Positions 1 to 7,866 of a stretch of 23,152 nucleotides of DNA are shown piece by piece. This DNA comes from JBFGCM01 sp041581135 (GTDB taxonomy: Bacteria > Actinomycetota > Acidimicrobiia > Spongiisociales > UBA5794). The translations under genes and the position numbers were made by a program. The notes beneath the pieces are model-generated. The model saw only the letters and a program-made list of their open reading frames with translations, made no database searches and was not told the origin of the DNA. The DNA is taken from NCBI GenBank assembly GCA_041581135.1, contig JBFGCM010000061.1, forward strand, positions 1-23,152. The letters run 5' to 3'. Positions within the stretch are counted from its first letter, which is position 1. The number at the start of each line of letters is the position of its first letter.

Positions 1-19
1 CCTCATGGTGCACGTGTGA

Positions 20-202
20 AGCGACCGTGCGGCGTGGTGTACGAGCGGGTGGGCAGCGCGTGAAGCCCACTGGCGGCAGATCTGGTCCAACATGCACGAG
101 CCCCACGGCCCGCTCGTCACTGTCGGATACGCTGCCCAGTACGACGAAGTCGACTACTTCGAAGCCACGTACCAGTTCTTCGCCGACCACCCCATACCCT
201 GA
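20..202 (+). other. possible 3' coding remnant; rest of 1-459 has no firm gene
   Basis: A frame open from base 20 (after a stop at 17-19) to TGA at 200-202 ends in a stretch that reads like ordinary protein: WSNMHEPHGPLVTVGY, then acidic and aromatic residues to DHPIP. It has no convincing start or ribosome site and I do not recognise it. It could be the tail of a gene whose 5' part is frameshifted or lies outside the window. Bases 203-459 hold no convincing gene. A short frame around 220-306 ends in WKRFAEAIGALGP, which may be another remnant. The longer frames in this area are arginine/serine/proline-rich, as expected of non-coding frames in GC-rich DNA. Confidence 0.25.
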
Positions 203-459
203 GCACTCGGCAGCGGCAAGCAAATTCTTCGGGTTCCTTCGAGGTCGGTGTCGCACGCCCGCGATGGAAGAGGTTTGCAGAAGCAATCGGTGCTCTCGGC
301 CCATGAGAATGCGAACTCGTGATGCCGCTGCAATCGTGCCAGGTCGGACATCGAACGAGCCGCCGAGGGCTTGACAGCAACGGACACCGATACTTGCGTC
401 GCGGCTCAACAGGGCCCAAGCCATGAAACGGTTGCTGAGGGCGGAACGGAAGGATGGTC

Positions 460-2916
460 ATGAGCACAGCCATACCCAATCGCGCTCAGGTCGTCATCGT
501 CGGCGGTGGCGTGATCGGCTCGAGCGTTGCCTACCACCTCGCCAAGCAGGGTTGGACGGATGTCGTGCTCGTGGAACGCGACCGACTCACGTCGGGCACG
601 ACCTGGCATGCGGCGGGTCTGATCGTCTCCGGCGGCATGACCACCGAAACGTCGGCATGGATGGCGCGCTACACCCGGGACCTCTACGAGGTCCTCGAGG
701 AGGAGACCGGGCTGTCGACCGGGTTCCGGCCAATCGGCTATGTCCAGACGGGAGCGACCCCCGACCGGATCGAGAAGCTGCGCCGCGAGGCCGACTTTCT
801 CCGGCACATGGGAATCGAGCGTGAAGAGATCTCTCCGGCAGAAGTCAAGGCGCTCTGGCCGATACTCGACACGACCGACCTCATCGCCGGTTTCTACACC
901 GCCAACGAAGGTCAGGCGGATCCGGCCAACTGTGCGATGTCCCTCGCCAAGGGCGCCAGGATGGCTGGCGTGAGGGTGATCGAGGGCACCGCAGCGACGG
1001 GATTCTCGCTCGCCCACGGCCGGGTGCGCATCGTGCACACGACCTCGGGAGACATCGAGTGTGAGCACGTCGTGAATTGTGGCGGCATGTGGGCCCGCCA
1101 AGTTGGGGCGAGTGCCGGTGTGGCCGTCCCGCTCCAGGCCGCCGAGCATGCCTACCTCATCACCGATCAGATCGCAGGGATGCCGGCGAGCATGCCTGTG
1201 TTGGAAGATCCAGATCGGTATGCGTACTACCGGGTGGAGACCGGCGGGATCATGGTCGGGCTCTTCGAGCCTGTCGCCGTCCCCTGGAACATCGACCGCA
1301 TTCCAGACGACTTCAGCTTTGGCGAGATCCGCAGCGACTGGGACCGGCTGGCACCGTTCCTCGAACTGGCGATGGAGCCGCTGCCCGTCGTGCGCGACGC
1401 AGGTGTCCGCACGCTGTTCACCGGCCCGGAAAGCTTCACCGCCGACAACGGAGCGTTGCTGGGCCCGGCTCCCGAGGTGGAGAACTTCTGGGTGGCTGCC
1501 GGCTTCAACTCGCTCGGCATCCTGCTCGGTGGGGGAGCCGGCAAGATCATCGCCGACTGGATCGTCGAAGGGGAGCCGCCGGTCGATGTGACCGAGGTCG
1601 ACATCGCTCGGGTCCACCCATACGAGGCAACCCGGCGCTTCCGCAAGGAGCGGACGATCGAGCTGCTCGGGCGCCTCCACTCGACGGGCTCCTGGCCCCA
1701 CTCCCAGCCCCAACGGGGGCGCAACGTGCGTCGCTCCGTTCTCCATGATCGGCTGGCGGCGGCGGGAGCTCGCTTCGGGGTGTCGGCCGGATGGGAGAAC
1801 GCCGAGTGGTTCGCCCCGCATGACGTCGAGATCCCGTACGAGCGGTCGTACCGGCGCCCGGCATGGTGGAGCTACCACGAGGCGGAGCACCAAGCGACGC
1901 GTAACCAGGTTGCGCTCTACGACATGTCGTCGATGTCGAACTTCCGGGTCGAGGGTCCTGATGCCGAGCGCATTCTCAACCGGCTCAGCGGGAACGACGT
2001 GGCGGTCGCGCCAGGCCGGTGTGTGTACACCCAGTGGATGAGCCCGTTCGGAAAGGTGCTCGCCGACCTCACGGTCACACGTCTGGCCGAGGACTGCTTC
2101 ATGGTCGTGGTGGCGGAGGCCTTCCACCGCAGAGTCGAGACGATCATGCGGCGGGCGGTCACCAGTGACGATCGGGTCTGCATCACGGACGTCACCTCAG
2201 GGCTGACCCTCATGAGCCTGCAGGGCCCCCTTTCCCGGACGTTGCTGTCGAGGATCACCGATGCCGATCTGTCAAATGACGCGTTTCCCTATTTCACGGC
2301 TCAGGAGATCGATCTCGAGTATGCCCTCGGTTGGGCGTTTCGCATGAGCTTCGTCGGAGAGCTCGGCTGGGAGCTGTATGTTCCGGCTGAGTATGCCCTG
2401 GGTGTCTACGACGCCCTCGTCCGCGAAGGAGAAGTGCACGGCCTGCTGCACGCCGGCATGGTGACCCTGGAGAGCACCCGGACCGAAGCGGGGCGCAAGG
2501 ATTACGGCCTCGACATGGAGAACAGCGACTCACCGCTCGAGGCAGGCCTCGGGTTCGCCATCGATTTCGACAAGCCGGGCGGCTTTATCGGCAGGGAGGC
2601 GCTGCTGGTCGAGCGCGAGGCCGGGCCGCCCCGCAACCGGCTCGTGCAGTTCCTCCTCGATGATCCCTATCCTCTGCTCTTCGGCGAAGAGCCCATCTAC
2701 CTCGATGGGCGGCGAGTCGGATACCTGCGGTCCGGCAACTACGGCCACACCTTGGGCGGCGCCATGGGCTTCGGCTATGTGGAGCACGTTGACGGCGTGA
2801 CGCCGGCGCTCGTCGAGTCAGCCAGCTTCGAGATTCAGGTGGCCGGCGAGCGCTATCCAGCGCGGGCATCGCTGCGGGCGATGTACGACCCCAAGAACGT
2901 CCGGGTCCACATGTAG
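460..2916 (+). CDS. FAD-dependent dimethylglycine/sarcosine dehydrogenase-like protein with GcvT domain
   Basis: This 818-residue two-part enzyme probably oxidatively demethylates dimethylglycine or sarcosine in the cytoplasm and passes the one-carbon unit to tetrahydrofolate. The N-terminal half is a DAO-type flavin domain. It has the dinucleotide motif VVIVGGGVIGSS at residues 11-22 and TSGTTWHAAGL at 44-54; in this family the His of that motif (here His50) carries FAD covalently. An FAO_M-like linker follows near 375-430. A GcvT-like folate domain starts near 435, with the segment YTQWMSPFGKVLADLTV near 523, and a GcvT C-terminal barrel closes the protein. Length fits the family. The start at 460 is preferred over ATG 454 because AAGG at 450-453 lies 6 bases upstream of it. 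The betaine-type transporter and binding protein downstream support a methylated-glycine substrate. The exact substrate (dimethylglycine, sarcosine or a relative) cannot be read from sequence alone. Confidence 0.9.
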   Translation: MSTAIPNRAQVVIVGGGVIGSSVAYHLAKQGWTDVVLVERDRLTSGTTWHAAGLIVSGGMTTETSAWMARYTRDLYEVLEEETGLSTGFRPIGYVQTGATPDRIEKLRREADFLRHMGIEREEISPAEVKALWPILDTTDLIAGFYTANEGQADPANCAMSLAKGARMAGVRVIEGTAATGFSLAHGRVRIVHTTSGDIECEHVVNCGGMWARQVGASAGVAVPLQAAEHAYLITDQIAGMPASMPVLEDPDRYAYYRVETGGIMVGLFEPVAVPWNIDRIPDDFSFGEIRSDWDRLAPFLELAMEPLPVVRDAGVRTLFTGPESFTADNGALLGPAPEVENFWVAAGFNSLGILLGGGAGKIIADWIVEGEPPVDVTEVDIARVHPYEATRRFRKERTIELLGRLHSTGSWPHSQPQRGRNVRRSVLHDRLAAAGARFGVSAGWENAEWFAPHDVEIPYERSYRRPAWWSYHEAEHQATRNQVALYDMSSMSNFRVEGPDAERILNRLSGNDVAVAPGRCVYTQWMSPFGKVLADLTVTRLAEDCFMVVVAEAFHRRVETIMRRAVTSDDRVCITDVTSGLTLMSLQGPLSRTLLSRITDADLSNDAFPYFTAQEIDLEYALGWAFRMSFVGELGWELYVPAEYALGVYDALVREGEVHGLLHAGMVTLESTRTEAGRKDYGLDMENSDSPLEAGLGFAIDFDKPGGFIGREALLVEREAGPPRNRLVQFLLDDPYPLLFGEEPIYLDGRRVGYLRSGNYGHTLGGAMGFGYVEHVDGVTPALVESASFEIQVAGERYPARASLRAMYDPKNVRVHM

Positions 2917-2919
2917 GTC

Positions 2920-2932
2920 CCCGGTCACCGGG
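2920..2932 (+). terminator. weak hairpin after the dehydrogenase gene
   Basis: CCCGG (2920-2924), a three-base loop and CCGGG (2928-2932) form a short GC hairpin just after the TAG stop. There is no T-tract. It could slow or end transcription, or be chance in GC-rich DNA. Confidence 0.2.
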
Positions 2933-2960
2933 TTGCCCGGTCCTCCTAGGCGTGGATTCC

Positions 2961-2990
2961 CCGACACGTGGGTCTGCGGGTTGCTAGCTT
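2961..2990 (+). promoter_or_regulatory. candidate promoter of the BCCT transporter gene
   Basis: CCGACA (2961-2966) and TAGCTT (2985-2990) are separated by 18 bases. A TG dinucleotide one base before the -10 box makes it an extended -10. It would give a leader of about 85 bases before the ATG at 3081. If real, the transporter pair can be transcribed independently of the dehydrogenase. The -35 box is weak (4 of 6). Confidence 0.35.
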
Positions 2991-3080
2991 CAGCGTGCCA
3001 ACCAGACAGAAGTGGTGTCGTCGGTTGGGTCGGGGAGGCGAGACCGCTCCTGTTGCCGAGACGCAGGAAGGCGGGCTGTC

Positions 3081-4883
3081 ATGGCCGGAGAGGATCTCAC
3101 CGACGTCACCGAGGCGTACGAAGACTGGGAGGAGGAGGAACGACGCCGCCGGCGTGAGGCGATCTACAACCGGCGGCCGTTCGACGGCCTGCAGGTCGAT
3201 CCCGAAATCGACTTCTATCCCGAAGTCGCCGACCGGGAGCCCGGTGACACCAACATCGTCAAATGGGGTTTCGACATCCATCCGCAGGTGACCTTTTGGT
3301 CGGCGGGCGTCCTGGTCGTGTTCATCGCCTGGACCCTTCTCTTTCAGGACACTGCGGCCGGGGTCTTCGACGAGGTGCTCAGCTTCATCGGCAACAGCTT
3401 CGGCTGGCTCTACATCCTGGCGGCGAACGTGTTTGTCGTGGTCGGGTTCTTCTTCGCCTTCAGCCGATACGGCAAGATCCGGATCGGGGGGCCGGAAGCG
3501 CAGCCCGAGTTCTCGACGCCGGCGTGGTACGCCATGCTGATCAGCGCCGGCATGGGCATCGGCCTCATGTTCTGGTCGGTTGCCGAGCCCATCTTCCACC
3601 TCGCCGGACCACCCCCGCTGTTCGGTGTCGACCCGATGACCGGGCAGGCAGGTACGGCGGCCTTGGCCGTGACCTTCTTCCACTGGGGTCTGCATCCCTG
3701 GGGGGTCTACGCCCTTGTGAGCCTGGCTCTGGCCTTCTTCGCGTACAACAGAGGGTTGCCTCTGACGTTCCGCTCGGTCTTCTACCCGATCCTCGGCAAA
3801 CGGATCTACGGGACGTGGGGGAACGTGATCGATGTGCTCACGGTGTTGGCCACCCTGTTCGGCCTCGCCACGTCGCTCGGGCTGGGGGTCGGTCAGGCGG
3901 CGGCAGGGCTGAACTTCCTCTTCGGCACGCCCACCGGCACGGGGTTCCAAGTGCTCTTGATCGCCATCATCACGGGCATGGCGACCATGTCGGTGGTGGC
4001 CGGTCTCGACGCCGGGGTCAAGCGGTTGAGTCAGATCAACATCAACCTGGCGATCGTCTTCATGCTGTTCATCATCGTCGTCGGTCCGACCCTGTTCATC
4101 TTCTCCGTCTTTACCCAGGGCCTCGGTGAGTACATCGCAGTGCTGCCACGCCTCTCGTTCTGGAGCGAAGCCTTCAGTGACACGACGTGGCAGCAGGGCT
4201 GGACCATCTTCTACTGGGGATGGTGGATCTCGTGGTCTCCCTTTGTCGGGATGTTCATCGCCAGGATCTCCAAGGGTCGCTCGGTGCGCGAACTGATTCT
4301 GGGGGTCATGGCATTCCCGACCCTGCTCTCGGCGCTGTGGATGTCGGTCTTCGGGGGTACTGCGATCAACCTGCAGCTCAACGGAATCCGGGACGTTGCG
4401 ACCGCCGTCAACGAGAACGTGGCGACGGCGCTGTTCGACATGCTGCAAGCTTTCCCACTGACCCAGCTCACGTCGCTGCTGGGCATCATCTTGGTCGTGT
4501 CGTTCTTCGTGACGTCGTCCGACTCGGGATCCTTGGTCGTCGACCACCTCACGTCCGGCGGCAAGCTGGACTCACCCAAACCGCAACGAGTGTTCTGGGC
4601 GATGATGGAGGGGCTCATCGCCGCCGTCTTGCTCATCGGCGGAGGACTCAGCGCCCTGCAAACCGCTGCGATCACCACGGGACTGCCGTTTGCCATCGTG
4701 CTCCTCGTCATGTGCGGCAGCCTGTACGTGGCATTCCACGAGGAGCTCGATCTCCTCGAGAGCCATTACGACGCTGCGCTCTTCCGCTCTCGACACGGGG
4801 CACTTCTCGCCCATCACGGCTTGGGAGCCGACGGCGAACCGGCCGAGGCCGCCGCCCCGGAGTCGCCCGGGGAGCCCTCATGA
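3081..4883 (+). CDS. BCCT-family betaine/carnitine/choline transporter
   Basis: A 600-residue sodium- or proton-coupled secondary transporter of quaternary amines, most likely glycine betaine, in the inner membrane. The first ~70 residues are a charged cytoplasmic tail with runs of Glu and Arg; about twelve hydrophobic segments follow. Family landmarks are the glycine-rich substrate helix AGMGIGLMFWSVAEP near residue 156, the aromatic signature YWGWWISWSPFVGMF near 378, and the ion-site-like segment SSDSGSLVVD near 478. The C-terminal tail is acidic. The start at 3081 has AGGAAGG at 3065-3071, nine bases upstream; an in-frame GTG at 3012 has no such site. The stop overlaps the next start as ATGA, so the binding-protein gene is translationally coupled. 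With the upstream dehydrogenase this suggests uptake feeding catabolism. The substrate is inferred from context. Confidence 0.9.
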   Translation: MAGEDLTDVTEAYEDWEEEERRRRREAIYNRRPFDGLQVDPEIDFYPEVADREPGDTNIVKWGFDIHPQVTFWSAGVLVVFIAWTLLFQDTAAGVFDEVLSFIGNSFGWLYILAANVFVVVGFFFAFSRYGKIRIGGPEAQPEFSTPAWYAMLISAGMGIGLMFWSVAEPIFHLAGPPPLFGVDPMTGQAGTAALAVTFFHWGLHPWGVYALVSLALAFFAYNRGLPLTFRSVFYPILGKRIYGTWGNVIDVLTVLATLFGLATSLGLGVGQAAAGLNFLFGTPTGTGFQVLLIAIITGMATMSVVAGLDAGVKRLSQININLAIVFMLFIIVVGPTLFIFSVFTQGLGEYIAVLPRLSFWSEAFSDTTWQQGWTIFYWGWWISWSPFVGMFIARISKGRSVRELILGVMAFPTLLSALWMSVFGGTAINLQLNGIRDVATAVNENVATALFDMLQAFPLTQLTSLLGIILVVSFFVTSSDSGSLVVDHLTSGGKLDSPKPQRVFWAMMEGLIAAVLLIGGGLSALQTAAITTGLPFAIVLLVMCGSLYVAFHEELDLLESHYDAALFRSRHGALLAHHGLGADGEPAEAAAPESPGEPS

Positions 4884-5956
4884 GATCGCTCGGTACCCGA
4901 CTGCTCGTGATCGCGGCCGTGCTGGCGCTCTCCGGAGCTGCATGTGACAGCCTCGCCGAAGAAGAGGAAGTCGACGGCGGGCCGGCTGCGGGGGAAGCCG
5001 CACCAGGCGGGCGAGTCACGATGGCCCGAGCCACGTGGGAAACGGGGTGGTTCCAGGCAGCGATCTACGCCCAGCTGCTCGACGAACTCGGATACGAGGT
5101 CAGCGATCCGGCCGAGTTGACGAGGGATGCCAACACCTTCTATCCCGCTCTCGCCCAAGAGGAGGTGGATCTCTGGGTCAATGGTTGGTTTCCTCTCCAC
5201 GACATCTACCTCGATCGAGAGCTGTTCAGCGGTCAGCTGATCTCGGAGCCGATCGAACCGGTTGGCTTCCAGGTTCGTGCGGGTGCCATCCAGGGCTATC
5301 TCGTCGACAAAGCGACTGCCGATGCGATGGGACTCACGTCGATGAACGACTTCGTCGACCCCGCCGTGGCTGCAGAGTTCGATACCGACGGCGACGGGCT
5401 GGCCGATCTCTACGGCTGCAACGAGGGCTGGGGGTGCAACGTCGTCATCGACGACCACCTCGACGAGTTGGAATGGGGGCGGAATGTCGAGCAAGTCGTC
5501 GGCGACTACAGCGATCTGATCGACGAAGTGGTGCGGCCGCGCATCGAGGCCGGCGAACCGGTTCTGTTCTACACCTGGACGCCGAACTGGACGATCGATG
5601 TGCTGGTCCCTGGCACCGACGTGGTGTGGCTGGAATCACCGGCTCTGCCCGACGAGGAGGCCGACACTGCCGTGGCCGGGCTGGAAGGCTGCGCCGCCGG
5701 CGATCCTTGTCGACTTGGCTGGCCGGTGAACGACATCCGGGCCGTGGCCAACAAGGAATTCCTCGAGGAGAATCCACCGATTCGGCGCCTGCTCGAGGTG
5801 GTCGAAATCCCCCTCCAGGACATCGCCGATCAAAACGCCAAGATGGCCATAGAGGAGGAATACACCAACGCCATGGTGCGCGCCGATGCTGCGGCCTGGA
5901 TCGAAGACAACCGTGACCTCGTCGATTCGTGGTTGGAGACAGCGCGCGGGTCGTGA
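4880..5956 (+). CDS. ProX/OpuAC-type glycine betaine-binding lipoprotein
   Basis: A 358-residue extracytoplasmic substrate-binding protein of the ABC-type glycine betaine/proline betaine class. The N-terminus is a lipoprotein-like signal, RLLVIAAVLALSGAAC, with Cys22 as the likely lipidation site, followed by an acidic linker of about 25 residues. The mature domain has the pattern of OpuAC proteins: a first lobe with WETGWFQAAIYAQLLDELGY, then WVNGWFPLHD and LFYTWTPNW, where Trp residues of the betaine cage are expected. Near residue 168 lies DTDGDGLADLYG, a DxDxDG calcium-loop-like sequence, followed by a Cys pair (CNEGWGC). The ATG overlaps the stop of the BCCT gene (ATGA). No ABC permease or ATPase is nearby, so it is an orphan binding protein here. 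It may serve a distant ABC transporter or have another role beside the secondary transporter. Confidence 0.88.
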   Translation: MRSLGTRLLVIAAVLALSGAACDSLAEEEEVDGGPAAGEAAPGGRVTMARATWETGWFQAAIYAQLLDELGYEVSDPAELTRDANTFYPALAQEEVDLWVNGWFPLHDIYLDRELFSGQLISEPIEPVGFQVRAGAIQGYLVDKATADAMGLTSMNDFVDPAVAAEFDTDGDGLADLYGCNEGWGCNVVIDDHLDELEWGRNVEQVVGDYSDLIDEVVRPRIEAGEPVLFYTWTPNWTIDVLVPGTDVVWLESPALPDEEADTAVAGLEGCAAGDPCRLGWPVNDIRAVANKEFLEENPPIRRLLEVVEIPLQDIADQNAKMAIEEEYTNAMVRADAAAWIEDNRDLVDSWLETARGS

Positions 5957-5964
5957 CCTGGTCC

Positions 5965-6410
5965 GGGGTATACGTCCTCGTCCTGCCCGACGGTTCGAGC
6001 GACGTGGTCGGCATCGGACTCAGCCTCTTCGCCGCGGCATGTTGGGCGATGTACTTCATGCTCAACCGAACAGTCGGTCGACGTCTGCCGGGCCTACAAG
6101 CACCGGCGATTGCATCTGCCTTGGCGGCGCTCGTCTATCTCCCGGTGCTCAGGGGACTGGTAGTGCAAGGCCGGCTGACGGGCACGCCACTTGCTGTATG
6201 CGATCGGTGCCGGCGCACTCTCGTCGGCGGAGCACGCAGCTGGGGCTGGCGGCGTTGGCAGGCATCGCCCTCCTCGGCCAGATTCCCCATGCTCACGAAT
6301 GGCTCGGCATTGCGATCGTCGTGAGTGCCAACGTCGCAGCCGTCACGGCCGGCCATCGGGAGCGACGTCGTGCATGGACGAATCCGGAATCCTCGCCCGC
6401 CCCCACATAG
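5965..6410 (+). pseudogene. decayed EamA/RhtA-type exporter
   Basis: This is the C-terminal half of a drug/metabolite-exporter (EamA) protein broken across three frames. Frame 1 carries GVYVLVLPDGSSDVVGIGL and LNRTVGRRLPGLQAPAIA up to about 6190. An apparent one-base shift near 6192 moves the homology to LLYAIGAGALSS in frame 2 (to about 6228). After what looks like a missing block of roughly 25-35 residues it resumes in frame 3 as LAALAGIALLGQIPHAHEW and IAIVVSANVAAVTAGH, ending at TAG 6408-6410. The N-terminal half (about 140 residues) is absent and the sequence begins directly after the binding-protein stop. No single frame encodes a working protein. Recognition is from the typical RhtA-like phrases; the size of the missing block is estimated from family memory. 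Confidence 0.8.
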
Positions 6411-6579
6411 CCAGAGCGGTCCACGCGCCCGGCCCGACCTGCTTGCCGCCACCGCAGCGCTGTGGCTTCACCGGGAACGCCGCAGTCATCCCAGGCGCAT
6501 TTCGTCATTTGTGATGATGCGCAATCGGTGTCGGTGGACGTACGTTTCTGCCCAGGTAGGGCAACACAGGAGAGAGGCA

Positions 6580-6864
6580 ATGTTCCCAATGCTTCCGCCC
6601 GGCCGAGCGCCGGGACCTCTGCGGATCACGGTTGGCATCCTGCTCATGATGCTGGTAGCCATGTGGACGTTCGCAACACCACAGGCTCGAGCGGGCGAGA
6701 CAGCGCCAGACGTCGTCACTGAGAGGGTGCACTCGTCAGACGCGGCAACGGAGGTGGAGGGCGAGCGGTTGGATCTCCACAATCTGCGGCTGACGGCGCT
6801 GACCTCTCTCGATGGACCGCTCGCACTCGTGGTGGCGCCGGTTGCTTCCATCACGGTGAGGTGA
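6580..6864 (+). CDS. small exported or membrane-anchored protein, unknown function
   Basis: A 94-residue protein I do not recognise. Residues 1-16 are polar with prolines. A hydrophobic stretch near 16-32 (ITVGILLMMLVAMWTFA) is followed by PQARAGE, which resembles a signal-peptidase site (ARA-G), so the mature product may be about 55 residues. The remainder is acidic, then mildly hydrophobic at the end (LALVVAPVASITVR). The start is supported by AGGAGAG at 6568-6574, six bases before the ATG, and the stop is followed within three bases by a GC-rich hairpin. The real ribosome site and terminator-like hairpin are the main reasons to call it a gene. Alternative: a chance frame in an otherwise gene-poor stretch. 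Bases 6411-6579 upstream contain no gene. Confidence 0.5.
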   Translation: MFPMLPPGRAPGPLRITVGILLMMLVAMWTFATPQARAGETAPDVVTERVHSSDAATEVEGERLDLHNLRLTALTSLDGPLALVVAPVASITVR

Positions 6865-6866
6865 CC

Positions 6867-6885
6867 CCCGCCTTCTCCGGGCGGG
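6867..6885 (+). terminator. GC-rich hairpin after the small exported-protein gene
   Basis: CCCGCC (6867-6872) pairs with GGCGGG (6880-6885) over a seven-base loop, starting three bases after the TGA of the small gene. There is no T-tract, which is common for terminators in high-GC actinobacteria. Confidence 0.4.
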
Positions 6886-6987
6886 CGAGGTTGTCGAGCA
6901 GGTGAGAGCGGCGTGCGCGCCGGCCTTCCGGGCACTGGCCGCCCAGGGTTGAATCCTCCCGCATAGGCTGGCGCTGCGGAGGAGTCG

Positions 6988-7800
6988 ATGGTGAGGTGGC
7001 GGCGAATGCTGGGCGGCATCCTGGCGGCGGTGCTGGTGCTGGGCGGCGGGCTGTGGCTGTTGCAGCGCCGCTTGATCTATCTGCCTGCCGGAGGCGTGCC
7101 TGAGGTCACTCGGGTGTTGCCCGGCTGGGACGACGTCACCTTGCAGACCTCGGACGGCCTGGCTCTCGGCGCTTGGTACCGCTACCCCGAGCCGGATGAG
7201 CCCGTCGTCATCGTCTTCAACGGCAATGCCGGCCACCGCGAGGGACGGGCCTTGCTTGGCGCCCGGCTCGCCGACCACGGCTTCGGCGTGTTGCTGTTCG
7301 ACTACCGCGGCTACGGCGACAACCCGGGCCGCCCCACGGAGGACGGTCTGGCGCGCGACGCCCGTGCTGCCCTCGCCTTCGTGGGAAGGGAGGCACCCGG
7401 CCATCCCGTCGTCTACTTCGGGGAGTCGTTGGGGGCGGCCGTCGCCATCGAGCTGGCAACGGCGACCCCACCCGATGCCCTCGTGCTCCGCTCCCCGTTC
7501 ACGTCATTGGCCGACGTGGCCGCCGTGCACTACTCGTGGCTGCCGGTGTCGGCACTGCTGTGGGACGAGTACCCCTCCCTCGACCGCATCGGCAGCATCG
7601 ACGTGCCGCTGCTCGTCATCGCCGGATCGGCCGACTCCATCGTGCCCGTCGCCCAGAGCCGTCGCCTGTACGAGGCGGCGTCCCAGCCCAGGCAACTCGT
7701 GATCGTGGCCGGTGCCGACCACAACGACCTCGCGCTCCTGGCCGGTGACCGGTTGGTCGCGGCGGTTGTGGCCTTCATCGCCGAGCACATCTCGGCATGA
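6988..7800 (+). CDS. membrane-anchored alpha/beta hydrolase (S33/ABHD17-like)
   Basis: A 270-residue serine hydrolase with an N-terminal hydrophobic anchor (residues 9-25) and a single alpha/beta-hydrolase domain facing outward. The oxyanion segment is VVIVFNGNAGHREGR (73-87). The nucleophile elbow is GESLGA with Ser147; Asp216 in GSADSIVP and His245 in GADHND complete the triad. YRGYG and LRSPFTSL are typical of the BEM46/ABHD13-17 group, whose members include esterases and thioesterases; the substrate is unknown. GGAGGAG at 6978-6984 supports the ATG. It leads a run of three same-strand genes for envelope proteins (gap of 66 bases to the next), which suggests shared expression and a role at the cell surface. 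Confidence 0.85.
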   Translation: MVRWRRMLGGILAAVLVLGGGLWLLQRRLIYLPAGGVPEVTRVLPGWDDVTLQTSDGLALGAWYRYPEPDEPVVIVFNGNAGHREGRALLGARLADHGFGVLLFDYRGYGDNPGRPTEDGLARDARAALAFVGREAPGHPVVYFGESLGAAVAIELATATPPDALVLRSPFTSLADVAAVHYSWLPVSALLWDEYPSLDRIGSIDVPLLVIAGSADSIVPVAQSRRLYEAASQPRQLVIVAGADHNDLALLAGDRLVAAVVAFIAEHISA

Positions 7801-7812
7801 GGACGAGTCCTC
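7799..7812 (+). terminator. small hairpin at the hydrolase stop codon
   Basis: GAGGA (7799-7803), loop CGAG and TCCTC (7808-7812) form a short inverted repeat that overlaps the TGA stop. There is no T-tract. It may be a weak terminator or chance. Confidence 0.2.
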
Positions 7813-7866
7813 CGCCCCTGTCGCCCCACGATGCCATCCCGCACCATGGGGGCGTGGAGGCCTGTG

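Noticed and set aside
371..376. Perfect TTGACA as a promoter for the dehydrogenase gene
   Set aside because: No TANNNT box lies 16-18 bases downstream; the nearest candidates are only 12-14 bases away.
369..437. Glycine or other known riboswitch ahead of the dehydrogenase
   Set aside because: The paired segments do not match any known riboswitch core that I can recall; kept only as an unexplained leader.
406..2127. 573-residue minus-strand frame opposite the dehydrogenase
   Set aside because: It is antisense to a firm flavoprotein gene, rich in Arg, His and Pro with no domain; long antisense frames are expected in GC-rich coding DNA.
2946..4547. 533-residue minus-strand frame opposite the BCCT gene
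   Set aside because: Highly polar, Asp/Arg/Gln-rich antisense shadow of membrane-helix codons, with no domain or ribosome site.
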